This document shows positions 5,850 to 6,402 of a stretch of DNA of 6,402 bases, one piece after another. Numbering within the stretch: position 1 is the first letter of the stretch; each line of letters starts with the position of its first letter. Source of the DNA: Faecalibacterium sp. (lineage in GTDB: Bacteria > Bacillota > Clostridia > Oscillospirales > Ruminococcaceae); NCBI GenBank assembly GCA_017483235.1, contig JAFULE010000098.1, positions 1-6,402 of the forward strand, in the 5' to 3' direction. The translations under genes were made by a program, and so were the position numbers. The notes beneath the pieces were generated by a model. The model searched no databases, was not told where the DNA came from, and saw only the letters and a list, made by a program, of their open reading frames with translations.

Positions 5850-6402
5850 TTACAGCTCAGCGAAGTACTTGATGGTACGGACCATCTGGCTGGTGTAGCT
5901 GTTCTCGTTGTCGTACCAGGACACGACCTGAACCTGGTAGTGGTTGTCGTCGATCTTGGCAACCATGGTCTGGGTGGCGTCAAACAGGCTGCCGTAGGTC
6001 ATGCCGATGACGTCGGAGGAAACGATCTGCTCCTCGTTGTAGCCGTAGCTCTTGCTGGCGGCGGCCTTCATGGCGGCGTTGATGCTCTCCTTGGTCACGT
6101 CGGTGCCCTCAACAACGGCAACCAGCAGGGTGGTGGAGCCGGTGCAAACGGGAACACGCTGGGCAGAGCCGATCAGCTTGCCGTTCAGCTCGGGGATGAC
6201 CAGGCCGATGGCCTTGGCAGCGCCGGTGCTGTTGGGAACGATGTTCTGAGCGGCGGCGCGGGCACGGCGCAGGTCGCCCTTGCGGTGGGGGCCGTCCAGG
6301 ATCATCTGGTCGCCGGTGTAGGCGTGAACGGTGGTCATGATGCCGCTCTGGATGGGGAAAGTCTTGTTCAGGGTGTCGGCCATGGGGGCCAGGCAGTTGG
6401 TG
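5850..6402 (-). CDS. gap: Glyceraldehyde-3-phosphate dehydrogenase, C-terminal half (5' end outside window)
   Basis: The visible 183 residues are the catalytic half of type I phosphorylating GAPDH, which converts glyceraldehyde-3-phosphate, phosphate and NAD(P)+ to 1,3-bisphosphoglycerate in cytoplasmic glycolysis. The window edge falls inside the active-site motif SCTTNCLAP: TNCLAP is visible, and the catalytic Cys lies three residues before it, out of view. The active-site His is seen in TTVHAYTGDQ, followed by the GPHRKGDLRRARAAAQNIVPNSTGAAKA loop, the phosphate-site region RVPVCTGSTTLLV, and the C-terminal WYDNENSYTSQMV signature. The ATG at 6383 is an internal Met (APMADTL), not a start. 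Family length is about 335, so roughly 150 N-terminal residues, including the NAD domain, are missing. Codon choice is very uniform (CTG, AAC, GGC), as expected of a highly expressed gene. NAD versus NADP preference cannot be judged. Confidence 0.97.
   Translation of the reverse strand, partial: TNCLAPMADTLNKTFPIQSGIMTTVHAYTGDQMILDGPHRKGDLRRARAAAQNIVPNSTGAAKAIGLVIPELNGKLIGSAQRVPVCTGSTTLLVAVVEGTDVTKESINAAMKAAASKSYGYNEEQIVSSDVIGMTYGSLFDATQTMVAKIDDNHYQVQVVSWYDNENSYTSQMVRTIKYFAEL

Overview
The window looks like chromosomal DNA from a GC-rich gut-type member of the Clostridia, most like the Faecalibacterium / Subdoligranulum / Gemmiger part of the Ruminococcaceae (Oscillospiraceae). This is inferred from strong GC and CTG-rich codon use together with Firmicutes-type signals: an AGGAGGG Shine-Dalgarno site, sigma-A-like promoters and tight GC hairpin terminators. 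The genus is not proven. Both edges cut through genes.

Layout: (1) The left edge holds the C-terminal two thirds of a + strand S33-type alpha/beta hydrolase. It converges on the next operon across a 15-bp hairpin that can serve as a terminator both ways. (2) A two-gene minus-strand operon (3755 down to 731) encodes an MBOAT O-acyltransferase (AlgI/PatA/DltB type), then a membrane-anchored SGNH/DltD-AlgJ-like protein with an extra C-terminal domain. A clear promoter, TTTACA-17-TATAAT, precedes it. The pair should acylate a cell-envelope or extracellular glycan. (3) A roughly 540-base stretch without a protein gene (3756-4291) holds a minus-strand tRNA-Pro(UGG) gene with its own terminator. Upstream of the tRNA lie an unusual leader and a near-consensus promoter, TTGACG-17-TATAAT. 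The leader starts with a copy of the tRNA's own 5' end and contains two hairpins. (4) A complete + strand M32 (Taq-type) zinc carboxypeptidase follows, ending in a 17-bp bidirectional terminator. (5) The right edge holds the C-terminal half of a minus-strand glyceraldehyde-3-phosphate dehydrogenase, cut just after its active-site cysteine.

The protein genes are ordinary housekeeping and envelope genes. The part most worth a second look is the tRNA-Pro leader (about 3992-4187). A 23-bp direct repeat, 172 bp apart, duplicates the first 19 nt of the tRNA plus 4 nt of 5' flank. The upstream copy continues with tRNA positions 21-31 after a 114-nt, hairpin-filled insertion at its D-loop. Only the downstream copy is a complete tRNA, so the promoter now sits behind a broken tRNA copy. 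I see no CRISPR array, IS transposase, phage gene or defence system here.
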